NCBI RefSeq assembly: GCF_002999335.1
Contig: NW_020312336.1
Coordinates: forward strand, 124,001 to 188,000
Direction of reading: 5' to 3'
DNA: 64,000 nt
From: Cyclospora cayetanensis
Lineage: Eukaryota > Apicomplexa > Conoidasida > Eucoccidiorida > Eimeriidae
In this document: in pieces, positions 25,820 to 36,820 of the stretch
Position numbering within the stretch: position 1 is the first letter of the stretch
How the letters are laid out: each line of letters begins with the position of its first letter
Translations under genes and position numbers: made by a program
The notes under the pieces: model-generated
Seen by the model: the letters and a program-made list of their open reading frames with translations, nothing else
What the model was told of the DNA's origin: nothing
Databases searched by the model: none

Positions 25820-27411
25820 TAACCGAAAACTCTTTTTCTTACCCTCGCTGTTGCAGCACATATGCCGTAACGATGACACTCAACAGTGTCCCGTGTTCTA
25901 TAATTACCAACCCCAGCTGCATCTCCTACGGGTGCAATAGCGACTGCACTACTTGCAGGTGCTCCTCCTGCATGCTTTTTGTAGAGTGCCCGTACAGCAA
26001 GTGCTGCAGCGGCAATTCTGTTGCCGCGCAATTGAGCCGTCGGCAGAATTTCGATAGAGTCATTGTTGCTGGTACTGCTACTCGTGCGTGCTTTTTTTCC
26101 GCGCGCCGCTAGGGGTTTAGCAGATCAGCGAAGGTTTAGGCTATCAGTTCAACACCTGGATGTATATGCGACATCGGCAGCACATTGCAGCAGCAATACG
26201 GGGAAAGCTATTCTTCGCACCCACAAAAGTTACTCGCACTAGAGCTGTGAAGGAGGAAACAGCACTCCGTAGCGGCAGCTCTGTATAGTTGGTCGGAGCA
26301 AAGACTTTCTCGCTAGGCCCTCCTGCCACCACGGATGAGTGCGGGAACAAGTGAAGCGGCACACTGCACATTCTTTTGCTGCTGTTACAGGGGCACGTCT
26401 GTTGCAGATTCGGCTAGAAAAACTTCCCTAAGCCGAATGCGATTCTTGGCGGCTGCACTGTTAGGAAATCCGGCTGTCAGCCGTCTGCAGCAACGCACGA
26501 CACGAGAAACGATCTGGCGTCTACGCATACGTCAACAAAGCGTGTTTTCTGGATGTAGAAGAAAAAGCAGGCATGCCTCTGGTTCCCCTGCGAGGACAGC
26601 AGTGTGTGTGTGTGCGAATGTTGGGTGGTGGCTCCGTAAGCTGCATTTGCAGTGGGGCAAATGGATGTGCGCATCTATTTCTCCATCGTTAGGAAGCTGG
26701 AAAGGGTGCCTCGATAAACCCAGCAGCTTCCACCACTGCCACTCTGTGAAGGGCCCTTATATGGAAAAGCTGTGCTGAGACGAATCGCTTACTCAGAGAG
26801 CTCATCTGCAAGCGCATTCTTGTGGAGTCTTCTAAAGCAGCAAATCGCATTGCACAAAGCGGACTCATCCCACGGTGCCTGAAAAAAGGGTAGCACGGAT
26901 ATCAAAGGGAAGGCGTCAATAGGGCCTGCGGGGGAAGACGGAAACAAAAACCAGGGGGAACTGAGGCAACATGTATAGCGGTGGAGTCTGTCTCCACGTA
27001 ATTTTGATTATGCAGGGGTTAGGGCAGAGGAATGGCTGGGCTGCATCCGACGGGTGTCCTATGCATGAATACATAGAACTTTGTATTGAGGTATATAAAC
27101 TCGGCTAGCTCGAAGGACAGAGGAAGAAGTGATGGAATCAATCAGCCTGGGGGGAGGGGGAAAGGGAAGGAAAGGAAAACGAGAGCCCTTTCACAAGCTG
27201 CCATGAACGAGTGGTACGATGTGCTGAAAAATGAAAACGAGTGTGCAGCGCAGACAGCGCGAAAGGCAGACCACGGTGAGAAGGTTGTTGAGGCGTTCGC
27301 TAGCCGTCTGAAAGTCGCCCCGCTGCATTGCACAGGCAGCCCGTCCTAAGCAACAAAAGAAGACGCATGCAAGGAGCACGTAGCTGGTCGTCTGCGGGGT
27401 AGCTGGCTAGA
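25820..27411. other. Intergenic transition from repeat-rich to repeat-poor DNA
   Basis: CAG-type triplets become rare after about 26 kb. Open frames at 25,873-26,112, 26,335-26,778 and 27,086-27,349 have no recognisable composition or splice support. A purine-rich stretch (G/A runs) lies near 27,150-27,185. This is probably the 3' flank shared by two convergent genes. Confidence 0.5.
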
Positions 27412-28914
27412 TCAAGGGGGGCACACGGTTGGGAGCTGCGTGGAAATCTTCTTCATGAGATGGGAATGAGCGACGGACGCGAGGGATGATGCACGAACAT
27501 CCGAGGCATACCTCCAAAAGAGCCGAAGGGGTGTGCAAAGGTATACGACAAAAGATGTAAGGGCCATCAGCACACCGATGGAAATACACATACCGTTTTC
27601 AATGAGCGCTGAGACGTCGCCTGCCCTCAGAGAGAGAGCCATTTCAGCATCTGTTAGGGAGGCCTCCGCCGAAACTGCATCTCCCTCCCCTGAAACAAGC
27701 AATCTTTGCAGTTTGGCCACGAGTGTATGAGGATGAGCCGGATCTCATTGGTTCATGCAGTGGCTTGCTCCTAAGCGGAATTTTCTCGCCAATCTTACAT
27801 GCATAGAAACTCACAGAGATGATAAAGGGCGCGCGAAATCGACTGCTCCGCCGTCTCGTAGGCGCCGCTCGCCTGAAGCAGCAGCCAAACCGAATGTTTC
27901 AGCGTCGGGATCTAACACCACAACAATGAATGGGCTAGAAAAAAAGAGCAAACATTAAAAAGCGCAAGCACATACGGCTTCGAGGAGATAAAGGAGGCTT
28001 ACAATATCGCTTTCTAGCTGCATCTTAGCCCTGTCCTCCCGGTGTATCCGCAGCAGCAACTGCAGCCGCAGCGCTCGCCTGCAAGAGCAGATGCAGACCA
28101 CGCAGACAGCGCGTGCACACACATACACACACACACAGAGACACACATCCCTTCAACAGCACGATCAAAGCTGCACTCATACAAAGCCTATGCAGAACGA
28201 CAAACGCTGCACCAGAAGCCGCTAAACTCACATTTCGGGAGTCGTACAGTTGTTACACAGTTGCAGTGCTCCCACAGGGTTTGTTTCGGCTGCAGATGCC
28301 GCTGCCAGGAATGCAGCGGCTGCGCAGGTTCTCCCTAGCTCCTGTAGCTGCTTCTGCATCTGTTGTCGCTCTGGATGCTGCTCTGTTTGACACTGAGGTA
28401 GAACCAAAACAGCATTACTCAGGCCTTGCCAAGGACGCTGCAGTATGAGCTGTGATAAAGGCAAGTCGCTCGTACATGCCGCAGTCATCATCATCATCCG
28501 CAATAAAGCAACAGCTTACATATCTTGTCGACAACAGAAAGAGTGCAAGGGCCTGTATGGCAGGGTTGCTGCAATGGAGCATTTGCTGTAGTTGTTGTGG
28601 GTGCTGCTTTTGCAGCACATGCGGCGACTGCAATAGCAGTTGTTTTTGTTGCTCGCAGGCTGCCACCAAGAACTCTCGCTGCTGCTCTGTATAGCTGTCG
28701 GTTGCTCGTATCGCCGATGCTTCGGCTCCGGCAGCTTTGTAGTACCCTGCTGCATACAGCTGCAGCGCCTGCAGCATCACGCATAAGAAAGCACGCGCAC
28801 ACGAACAGCGCTTGACACAGCAGTTTCTACGGCTGCTGCCCCTTCAGCTGCCTCGGGTTTACTCAATGCCGCGAAGTAATAGCAACTCATGACGTGATAG
28901 GACGCATTCTTCAT
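27412..28914 (-). CDS. Coatomer subunit epsilon (epsilon-COP)
   Basis: Epsilon-COP is the TPR-like subunit of the COPI coat that drives Golgi-to-ER and intra-Golgi vesicles. Exons in coding order are about 28914-28800, 28768-28520, 28437-28232, 28078-27976, 27911-27815 and 27689-27412, the last probably split by one more intron (donor near 27,586). The first Tyr-containing TPR helix (LYAAGYYKAAGAEA) matches the family's 'FYIGSYQQCINEAQ' position. A block with NPVGAL followed by a Leu/Arg helix (LRLQLLLRIHREDRAKMQLE) matches the conserved 'NPDAAL ... VQILLKLDRLDLARK' region. GAYETAEQSISRAL matches 'GRWEAAEGLLQEAL'. Order and spacing agree with the family. About 30 residues found in the human protein before that last helix appear to be missing, so an exon may have been overlooked. 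Start and stop are approximate. Confidence 0.68.
28100..28150. repeat. CA-dinucleotide-rich microsatellite in an intron
   Basis: A run of CA repeats interrupted by TA and GA lies in the intron between epsilon-COP exons 28437-28232 and 28078-27976. On the coding strand this forms a TG-rich tract upstream of the acceptor. Confidence 0.75.
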
Positions 28915-29744
28915 TACCCTTCATTAGAGCGACTTGCCGCTAGGCTGATGCAGTGTGGTCCTGTACTTGTACCCCAGATGCAGATAGAGCAGAAGGCTTT
29001 GTATAAGCGCCGCAGTTAGGCTCACCTCAGTAAGAGGGCTCTCCATTGTGTCGATGTCGTTTGCTGCTGGCGTGTCAACTTGTATTGCTGGGGCGGCCGT
29101 AGAGATGTGAACGCAGTGGAATGCCACAGGTCGCCCTCTTTAATTTACAGTGAGCCTAGTAGCTCATAATTTATGTTCCATGTACACCGTTTCTATGTGT
29201 CGTTGTGTAATTGCTGCAACCATTGCTTTCCAGGCCGCTGCCGCATGCAATTGAACGCAGCTGCAGACAGGGCAGGAGCGCCCACAACAGTAGGAAGTCT
29301 CGAGTTGGATTTCCTTCTCCTTTGGCCTTTAAATCTGTGCATGTTTCTGGTCTGTAGACATGCCTTTTCGTGGCCTATTCGTCCATGTATTCCGTACAGC
29401 TGCTTCCCCGGCAATAGGTCGGGGGCCGTTCTCCAGTTTTAACGCCTTTCTCGAAGATACCGCACTCCACAGCCGCGAGATTATGAAGTAGCAGCCTGAA
29501 CTCTTGGTATTAAGGCCTAGTCTCTTCTCCCCTGCTGCGCTGCAGTGCTCCAACGCTCACTCTTGTCTGGTATCCCAACATCCCTTCTGCAACTGCCGCT
29601 GCAGACGACGGCAGTTGCCCTTCCTTTGAGGGGTCATATGACTCTGCCATGAGCCTCAAACTCTCAGCTAGATTTCTGAGGCTCTCTGAACGGCACACAT
29701 AAGCAGGCACAAGCACGCAAAAACATACACACGCTGTAACAAGA
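28915..29744. other. Putative divergent promoter region, no gene seen
   Basis: About 830 bases separate the minus-strand epsilon-COP start from the plus-strand secreted-protein start. Short frames (28,924-29,127 minus; 29,173-29,442 plus) lack support. No clear promoter motif can be assigned by eye. Confidence 0.4.
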
Positions 29745-30482
29745 ATGCGCCTCACCCCCATATTGGGAGTTCTTCTTGCTACGCTGGCAGCAGTAGTGGA
29801 TGCAACACCAAGTGAGAACGACAAACAGGAACCACTTCATGTGGCTTATTCCCTGAATGCATCCGAGCAGCAGCAGCAGCAACAGCAGCAAAAGCAGCAG
29901 CGGCAGACAGATGCAGGAGGTGTACCTCCAGAGGGGGGGTGTTCCCCAACATCTCTCTCCAGCCCCCCGACAAACTGGAAGGCTAGCAGCAGAAGCAGCA
30001 CCTGCCTTAGTAGCAACAGCGACGAGAGTAAGGACACTAATAGTCACATGCCGCCGAAGGAAGGGGTTGCTTCCGGCAGTGTTTCAAGTAGCAGCAGCAG
30101 CTCATCTTCTGTACGACCACAGTCGCAGCAAGAAGGCGCCACAGCAACGGAAAGTAGGCTGGTCTCAACAGCAGCAGTTGAGTTGCAGCGCCGCATCAGC
30201 AGTTGCAGAGACTTCCACTTGGATTCTGAAGGCTGCAGTCACGTAGGCCGATGCCGCTATTACCTCCTCCCCCAGCAGCTGCAGAATCGGCAGCCGCAAC
30301 AGCAGCAGCAAGGCATTTGCTTGTTGGATAGAGTGTACCTGAAGCAGCTGGCAAACACCAATTGCTCATTGGAGCCAAAGTCTACCCTCCTCGCGACAGC
30401 ACGAGATCTGCAGGAGTATGGATTCCTTTCGCTTTGCTGCTCCCGAGTTGCGTATTCTTCCTTTCTGCCGCTAGACTTTTGA
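29745..30482 (+). CDS. Secreted Gln/Ser-rich protein with Cys-containing C-terminal part
   Basis: The predicted product has 245 residues. It begins with a convincing signal peptide: a short basic start, a hydrophobic core (about residues 4-17) and a small-residue cleavage site near residue 20. A poly-Gln tract, a Ser-rich middle (about residues 75-120) and a Cys-rich segment follow (about residues 148-205, with CRDFHLDSEGCSHVGRC). No known domain is recognised. The coding pattern may continue by splicing: a frame at 30,543-30,904 on the same strand contains a well-formed acidic/aromatic end before a stop at 30,902-30,904, preceded by a CAG acceptor at about 30,543. A secreted surface or vacuolar protein is the likely class. 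The function is unknown. Confidence 0.5.
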   Translation: MRLTPILGVLLATLAAVVDATPSENDKQEPLHVAYSLNASEQQQQQQQQKQQRQTDAGGVPPEGGCSPTSLSSPPTNWKASSRSSTCLSSNSDESKDTNSHMPPKEGVASGSVSSSSSSSSSVRPQSQQEGATATESRLVSTAAVELQRRISSCRDFHLDSEGCSHVGRCRYYLLPQQLQNRQPQQQQQGICLLDRVYLKQLANTNCSLEPKSTLLATARDLQEYGFLSLCCSRVAYSSFLPLDF

Positions 30483-30542
30483 GGACTAGTGATGCGGCAC
30501 TGTTTATCATCTCCTTCGCGCTGTCGTTTTTGTGGATGCCTC

Positions 30543-30904
30543 AGGTTAGGAGCATTTGGCGCAGATGTCGCTGTGCTGCATCACATGCGTAGCAGCAGCA
30601 GCAGCAGGCAGCAGCTGTGTCGTCTGGTAACGCATGCTGCCGCTGCAGCAAATGCTGCTGTCGTGGCCCTCTTAGAGGCTGCAGCAGTGCAGCAGGATCA
30701 AATCAAGGAATTTACGTTGCAGAAGCAGCCGCAGTGGCCATGGAGACGAATGCAGCAGCAGCAACAACAGCAGCCATGGAGATCCCTAAATCGATGGGAG
30801 AAGCTCCTGAGGATAGTCTCTTACTGAACATTGCGAGCGGAAATCTGTGGATGCCTGATCATGCCAGCTGCATTGATCCTTTTATTGACTGGCATCCGGG
30901 GTGA
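30543..30904 (+). CDS. Possible downstream exon(s) of the secreted protein gene
   Basis: Open frames follow a CAG at 30,540-30,542. One encodes an Ala/Gln-rich helix ending at 30,827. Another, shifted, ends at 30,904 with a non-repetitive tail (GNLWMPDHASCIDPF). Both look coding rather than random, but I cannot link a donor in the upstream ORF with confidence. They may belong to the gene starting at 29,745 or be a small independent gene. Confidence 0.3.
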
Positions 30905-31071
30905 CTGACAGGCTGACTGTCTGGCTGTCAAGCAACGCGCCATGTTAGGCAGTCCTACGGCTACTTCTGCGTAGTGCTGGCGTGTTGTTTAGCTCATGAG
31001 ACATCTAATCCAGTTCGCTGGATAGTCTGCCTGTAGGCTAGCTAGCTACCCGTCTGTGGGCCCACTGGATG

Positions 31072-31165
31072 CCCTGGCAGAATTCGTGCTCGTCAGCTGT
31101 CAAGAGTGTGTCTCTTCACCCTGGCAGTGTTCCTACTCGTCAACTGTCGGGGGTCTGTCTCTTCT
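31072..31165. repeat. Degenerate 47-bp tandem duplication
   Basis: Two adjacent copies, 31072-31118 and 31119-31165, share the start CCCTGGCAG and a common TGTCTCTT near the end, with several substitutions between. The copies are clearly related but old. Confidence 0.65.
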
Positions 31166-34100
31166 ACAGTGCGTCACTGGAGTCGTCTAGGTGTAGATCA
31201 GTAGTATTCTCACCCTTGTGAGAGCGCATTCCTGGCTGCAGGTGCCTCTGGGGTACCACAATGCTCCAGTCCCCCCAAGGTCTCCCGAAAAAAAACCTCT
31301 CGCTCCGAAGTCTTACCCAGACGAAGGAGCGAGTTATTAAATGAATTCTTAAAGGGTTCCCTCCTCCTCCGTCGCCTTGCCCTCATCACCCCCAAGGGCG
31401 TTGCATGAGGTGCGGGGCAGGGATGACAGCTAATAGTTCTGTCACCACACGCTCTGAACATATTACGAGTATCCATTTGCAGTCGGCTTTCGCATTGCAA
31501 GTCAGCTCACAGGCATCCAGCACTCCATTCCGGCGTGTAATGCTGAACTGCGCCACTCTGTAACAAACGATATATATATATATACGATAACCCAAACCAA
31601 AGGCGTCAATGCTTGACTAATCGCTAAACCGCCAGGAGTCGGGCACCAGGAAAGTGCCGAAAGATGCGCGGCACAAAAAATCAGCAGAGGCGACGCCAGA
31701 TGTGCTACTGCCCAAGCGGACTGGACCCGGGACCAAGACACTAGGTTAGAAGGCAAAATGAGCATCCAACCTTAAAGAAGTAGAGGAAGGAGGACAGTTA
31801 CACCCTTAGCAACAGCGAAGGTGCGTCCTCGGCATTACGCAACAAAATGGCCCCTCAATGGGTTGCGGTAATGTGAAGCCTGCAGCAACCTCGCCTACGA
31901 GAGGTTAAAACGGGTGAAACGAGTGAATAGGGCTATACAGAACACCATTTCATCAGTTTTCTGCTCGCCACTAAGCAGTGTCCACATAGCGGAGCAGCTA
32001 TTGCGTGCAGCAGGGCTCATTGTTAAAGCCACACAGGGCATCAAAAGTAAGCAAGCAGAGAGCAGTGACATTACTAAAATGCGAAGGATTAACGGTTGCC
32101 AAAAAATGCTGCGAGCACATAAAGGCGTCATCAATGTGAAGTACGCAAAACTGTTCCCTTCAAGCCTTTGCCCATAGCTGGTCTCCCAGCGTTCACCGAC
32201 GCTGGTCTTCTCCTTGTCAACTAACCAGAAGCCTCCGTGTAGTTAGGGTTCTCAATTCTCTGACTCGTCAAATCTAGCATCTGTAGAGTCCATCGGGGAG
32301 CCTGTATATATCCGCAGCAATCATCAAGCTTTCAGTGTGACCAGCCGATTACCCGAGCTTCGGTACAGTAAAGATCAAGAAAATCCTTGAGGAGACAGTG
32401 TTGCCCAACCAGACACCAAAACATTCGCCCCCCATCCCTTCCAGTTGAACTAGCAGCATATTCGTGGGCAGACGCTGGCATTTTGAATAAAAATATGGCC
32501 TCAAATTGATTCCTGCTGGCATTCAAAGCCTGAGCAAGGGTTTCCCGAAGAGTTAGGTAAGGCATGCTCAAAATGCAGCTACCACGGGATCCCGGGGAAA
32601 CCATGCACGTTTAAATGCTACCTCGACCAGCGAAACTGGCGAGCCACATCTAACACTTTGCACCACACTAGTAATGCCCAACCAAGAAATAGTAAAAAAT
32701 TGACTGGTTGATTCATTCGTTTTTATACCTTTTTTGTTTTGGGGGGTAAGGTTAGCGCGATGCAATAAAAAATAATGGAGCGTGCATGTGCAAATACCTT
32801 TGTGCTTTTGGCGAACTCGCAGGATGCAGCCGCGTGCATCTAAGCTGTCCTTCTTCTGTCATGTCGGAATCTCAGAGGGACCAGAGCAACGAAAGGTGGG
32901 AGCGTTCTAGCAAACACCCAACAGCAGCCATTTAAGTCTGTATAGAGTCTGACGTTATGTGCCCCCGAAGGAAGACCTTACATAAAGCCGTACTGTTGGT
33001 TGCACCTCACGGTTCGATGCAGCTTATCCCCCTTCATCCACTGGCTATGCGTGCAGTAAAATGCTTGGTTTTCGGTACACGAGTTTTGGGGTTTTAACAA
33101 TCTAATTTGCAACTAAATAATTCACTATTCTTTGGCAACAGTCTGGATAGAGCCATTGGGGTGTGGAAGGCGTCGTGAAATAACGCCTATTCCCTATGCA
33201 TAGGCTAGCTTATAAGCCGGTGTGAACGCAGTGGCCTCATACCTGATAAAAAGGTATTTCTACAGCCGTTTAAAATGCTTATGGATGCGTCGATGTGGTT
33301 GGGCCGACATCAATTGTTTGGCGGACGCAAGGATGGGCAAGTACTCTGAAATTTCACTACGTTGAAGATGTGCCTCACTGTGTAGCCCCCATAAGGAAAA
33401 CGAGTGGCCGCGTGAGGCATCTTTATTCAATGAAGGATTTTTCCAATGGCGATCTTATTGGTGCACAATCATGCGTCCGCTTGCAGTGACTATTAGGGCT
33501 CAATCCTTTCTATCAAGCCTGCACTCATCGGTTTTTCAATGCTAGGATCAGCTCAAAAGTGAAGTTTGCAACGCCTGAGAACCCTGAAACAAGCTAACCT
33601 GTAATTATATCGGGGTAGCAAAAACTATGGAACTCTGATTTGCGAATGCCAGAGTGCAAACAAACTGCTCAGTGACGAACAGCTGCTATTCAGTGGTTTG
33701 TTTCAGGTCAACCTGGAGCGTCATGGCAAGCGATTTTACGATGCGCAGCGACGCAACAGATGAAAAGCCTACAGTCGCGAATTTCCTAAAACAAACACTT
33801 ACTTGTGGTGACAGGAGCGAATGAGCCCAAATATTGGGGTTTTAGCTTGTGAGGAAGACCCTAATCGGAATCTAGGGCCTATCAACATAATAGCTGTATC
33901 AACTGGTCTAGCCTACAGTCTGAGGCGGTGGAGAATATAGAAGCCACACGCGTACTTGAGCAATCCCAGATAGTCCCGCAACACCGCAACTGCTTCATTT
34001 GTGGAAAGCATATGTTTCAATGCGGAGCTGGAAACGCATACAGAAAAGCAGAGAACTTGAACAGTAGACGAGGCCATTTGGAAGCAGTATGATTTCCGAG

Positions 34101-35948
34101 CAGGGAAAGCGCGTCAGGAAAACGGAAAGAACTGCACGCAGGCTGTGGCCACGTATAACGGGCATAACATGACAGTGCCGCGGGTATGGACCCGCCATAG
34201 ATAAATTCTGTGGCCATGAAGGTTTGCATTTATGGTCAAATATTGCTAGCATTACTTGACGCTGAATATGAGGTGTATGCGCTTTAGGAGATGATGGTGC
34301 AAGAGTGCATCCTGCTTATTTACTCGCTACTGCTGTTTTTCTTAGACACAGGCTCGTTGATAGTCGCCGGAAATGGAAGGATTGGCAAGGCGAAAGCCTG
34401 TAACTGCCATCGTAAATCAAAAGGTAGTCTTTTCAGCAAGCTCCACAATTTCTCTTCTGGACTGGTGCACCATGACGTAAACCTAGACGTGCCACGGGGG
34501 AGCCAGTGGAAGGCGTACATGCGGTTCAATGACGGGTAGTAGCAATTAACCAAAGAACTTTTTCCTTTCCTAAAGAAAAGTAATTATTGCTTTCATGCCT
34601 GCAAACAGACGCTTTTACGAGCGGGGCTAGTGGTCCATTCCTAAGACGTAAAGACCGCTGTCTGCTCTTCTCCGCAGGATTTTAGTATGAAGCCCTTGTT
34701 GCTTCCCAGGTCACCTATTGTGTGGGAATTGAAGCTCAGAGCATGGGGAACGTGGAAGCTGGATGCCGCAAACAGTACGCGGCTTTCGCCTAGACATGAG
34801 CTTGTCAGGATCTGACCGCAGCCCTCACACACGGGCGTTCAGTGCCTGTGAAGCAGCAGAGCCCATACAAATTTTCAAACCTTCACCAACGGGCAGGCCC
34901 TGCACCTGTCGCTTATGGCACAGAGCGTTACACAGCAGGTATTGGGCGATTCTAGCTTACTAGGGCATGCCCATCTCCCCAGTTGGAGATTCGAAACGCA
35001 CCGGGGCCTCCCCCTCTTGCCCTCCTGTGTCGATTACTTGGATGTGGCGGCCGTAGATACTGCTTGGCAGAGCAGCTACATGCAGTTATCCGTTAGCTGT
35101 TTCACGACGCAAAAATCAAGGATACAATTGAAGTGCCTCATTGCGAGAAGACAAGATCTGCCCAGTTCTGCAATGTGCTTGACCAAAGTGCATTGTCCCT
35201 ACGCGTAGCTCACGAGCGCGTGCGCAATCACATGGGACTGATAGGCGCAAAACGTTTTTGTTGTTACATTGGGAGCATTATGATAGTGCCTACGGAGAAG
35301 CAGGAAGAGCGACATCACGGAATGCACCACCGCGATATTCCTTTATCGCTGTTCAGCAGGGTTCGTAATGCGCTGAGCTGGTCCTACGAACAGTTCTCGC
35401 ACGGGAGATTTTCATCTATCAAGTGGTCTGCCATTTACGTGCACATTGTTGGTGCTTGTCGAGTGTCGTATGCATCTGTTACTGATTGCTACAACAATTC
35501 TAGCTCGTGGCCTCGCATCAAATGCCTAACTATCAAGCCCAGTATGGCTTTTTCCCCTCTTGGAGACTTGAGCAATTGCTTTTCTGAAGGTTGTAATGTT
35601 ATCTCTTCCTACAGTTGCTGGTTGCAAAACTACAGAGCAAGGGATTCCAGGGATCGAGTTATCAAGTAGACATTCCAGAGCTGTTGTGCTGTGGGCGGGT
35701 GCACCAGTGGGGTGCACCCCCCGTCTTTGTTTTGGTAGCTAACTGTGAACTTTTACAGTCAACAAATGCCTCCCACAGGCCCACATCAGCCAATGCTGCT
35801 GACCGGCTACTTCACTGCTCACGTCCGCCAACCGGTACTTGGTTGGTAACTGCTGAAGCAGCGGCTCCTGCAGATGCCCTTCATCGCCTTGTTGTTTCGG
35901 ATGAAACTCATTTAAAAACGCTTAATATCCTCCTAATAAAATCAAGAG

Positions 35949-35977
35949 CTTAGTTGGCTCCGACAGGAGTCAACTAA
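35949..35977. repeat. Short inverted repeat (hairpin)
   Basis: The arms CTTAGTTG and CAACTAAG enclose inner arms CTCC and GGAG around a small loop, with one mismatched pair. This could fold as a 12-bp stem in RNA. No gene is seen next to it. Confidence 0.6.
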
Positions 35978-36820
35978 GGGGTTCTCCCCTTGCTATACGG
36001 TAGCCTGGCAGCACAGGCCAGCTGAACTGACACTACGAGGCAGAAACTCAGACACCAGAGGACAAACCCACCTACTTTGCAACTCAAGCTGCATCCTCTG
36101 TAGGCAGAATCTTTGCTGATCTGCGCGTTGCTTCCGTCCTTGCGTTCGTGCTGCTCCTGGAGCTCCTCTGCACCCAAGCAGTTTTTTTCTCTCGCTATCG
36201 TTACACCCTACTGCCCTGAGCCGCGCCCCTTGCCCAACCTTGCCTCTAGCCTCCCCTTCTACATCCAATTTCTTAAGCGTGCCTTGATTGTTTGTGAATC
36301 GCCTCCTCTGCGTAGTCTCCCTCTTGCCGTATCTCTTATGTGCCTCCCCTAGACCATACTCCACATTCAGCAACCCGTCTCCATCCCTTAAATATAGCTC
36401 TTCCATCAACACCGATAGTCATCCAGTTCATCAGCTACTTAGCACGCGCCCGCCCTTGCTTGTATACACTAAAGGGTGGTTGCCTCGGAAACGAAACCTC
36501 CCAGCTGACACGAAGTCATACAACGCCACTTGACAGCGACCCAGCCAGCTTGTTAAGTCAAAAACGTCACCGAGCTAGTCCTCGCCACAAACCAAACGTT
36601 CTTAGTCACAGCCCAGCCCCCCTACTTCAGTATACAGCCAACTAGGCACCTAGTCAGTTCGCTGTGCAGCGAGCCATCTAGCCGGCTCTGACAATAGGCA
36701 TAGAGCCCAGCAACTATTGGTGAGCCCTCCAAGCCTCACACCGTACGACACGCGTCCAGATTTGACAGGAGTCGCAGAGGGGTCGCCTTTACTTGTTGGC
36801 CTCCTCGTAAGTGCCTCGAT

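Larger units (their letters stand above)
30905..36820. other. Nearly 6 kb gene-poor, repeat-poor segment
   Basis: No open frame here shows domain, signal or splice-supported coding character. The longest (35,133-35,669 plus, 178 codons) has mixed composition and no recognisable motif. CAG triplets are almost absent. The segment holds a degenerate 47-base tandem duplication at 31,072-31,165, a short TA microsatellite near 31,571-31,584 and a hairpin at 35,949-35,977. It resembles the repeat-poor blocks described for Eimeria chromosomes. Confidence 0.55.

Noticed and set aside
27412..27720. Apparent transmembrane helix near the epsilon-COP C-terminus
   Set aside because: The hydrophobic segment begins exactly at a GTATGT donor and is best explained as intron sequence. 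Epsilon-COP is not a membrane protein.
27815..27911. Alternative frame reading PFIVVVLDPDAETFG across the penultimate epsilon-COP exon
   Set aside because: It looks coding, but its phase does not match the preceding exon, while the frame giving GAYETAEQSISRAL matches both the phase and the epsilon-COP family.
27955..28146. ORF beginning with a Cys/Val-rich hydrophobic stretch, resembling a membrane segment
   Set aside because: The hydrophobic part is read-through of a TG-rich intron. Only the portion after the CAG acceptor at 28,079-28,081 is coding, and it belongs to epsilon-COP.
35133..35669. 178-codon ORF in the gene-poor block
   Set aside because: It has no motif, no signal, no splice context and mixed composition, and can be explained by chance at this length.
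31000..36800. Possible retroelement or transposase in the gene-poor block
   Set aside because: I searched by eye for reverse-transcriptase, integrase or transposase motifs and long terminal repeats, and found none.
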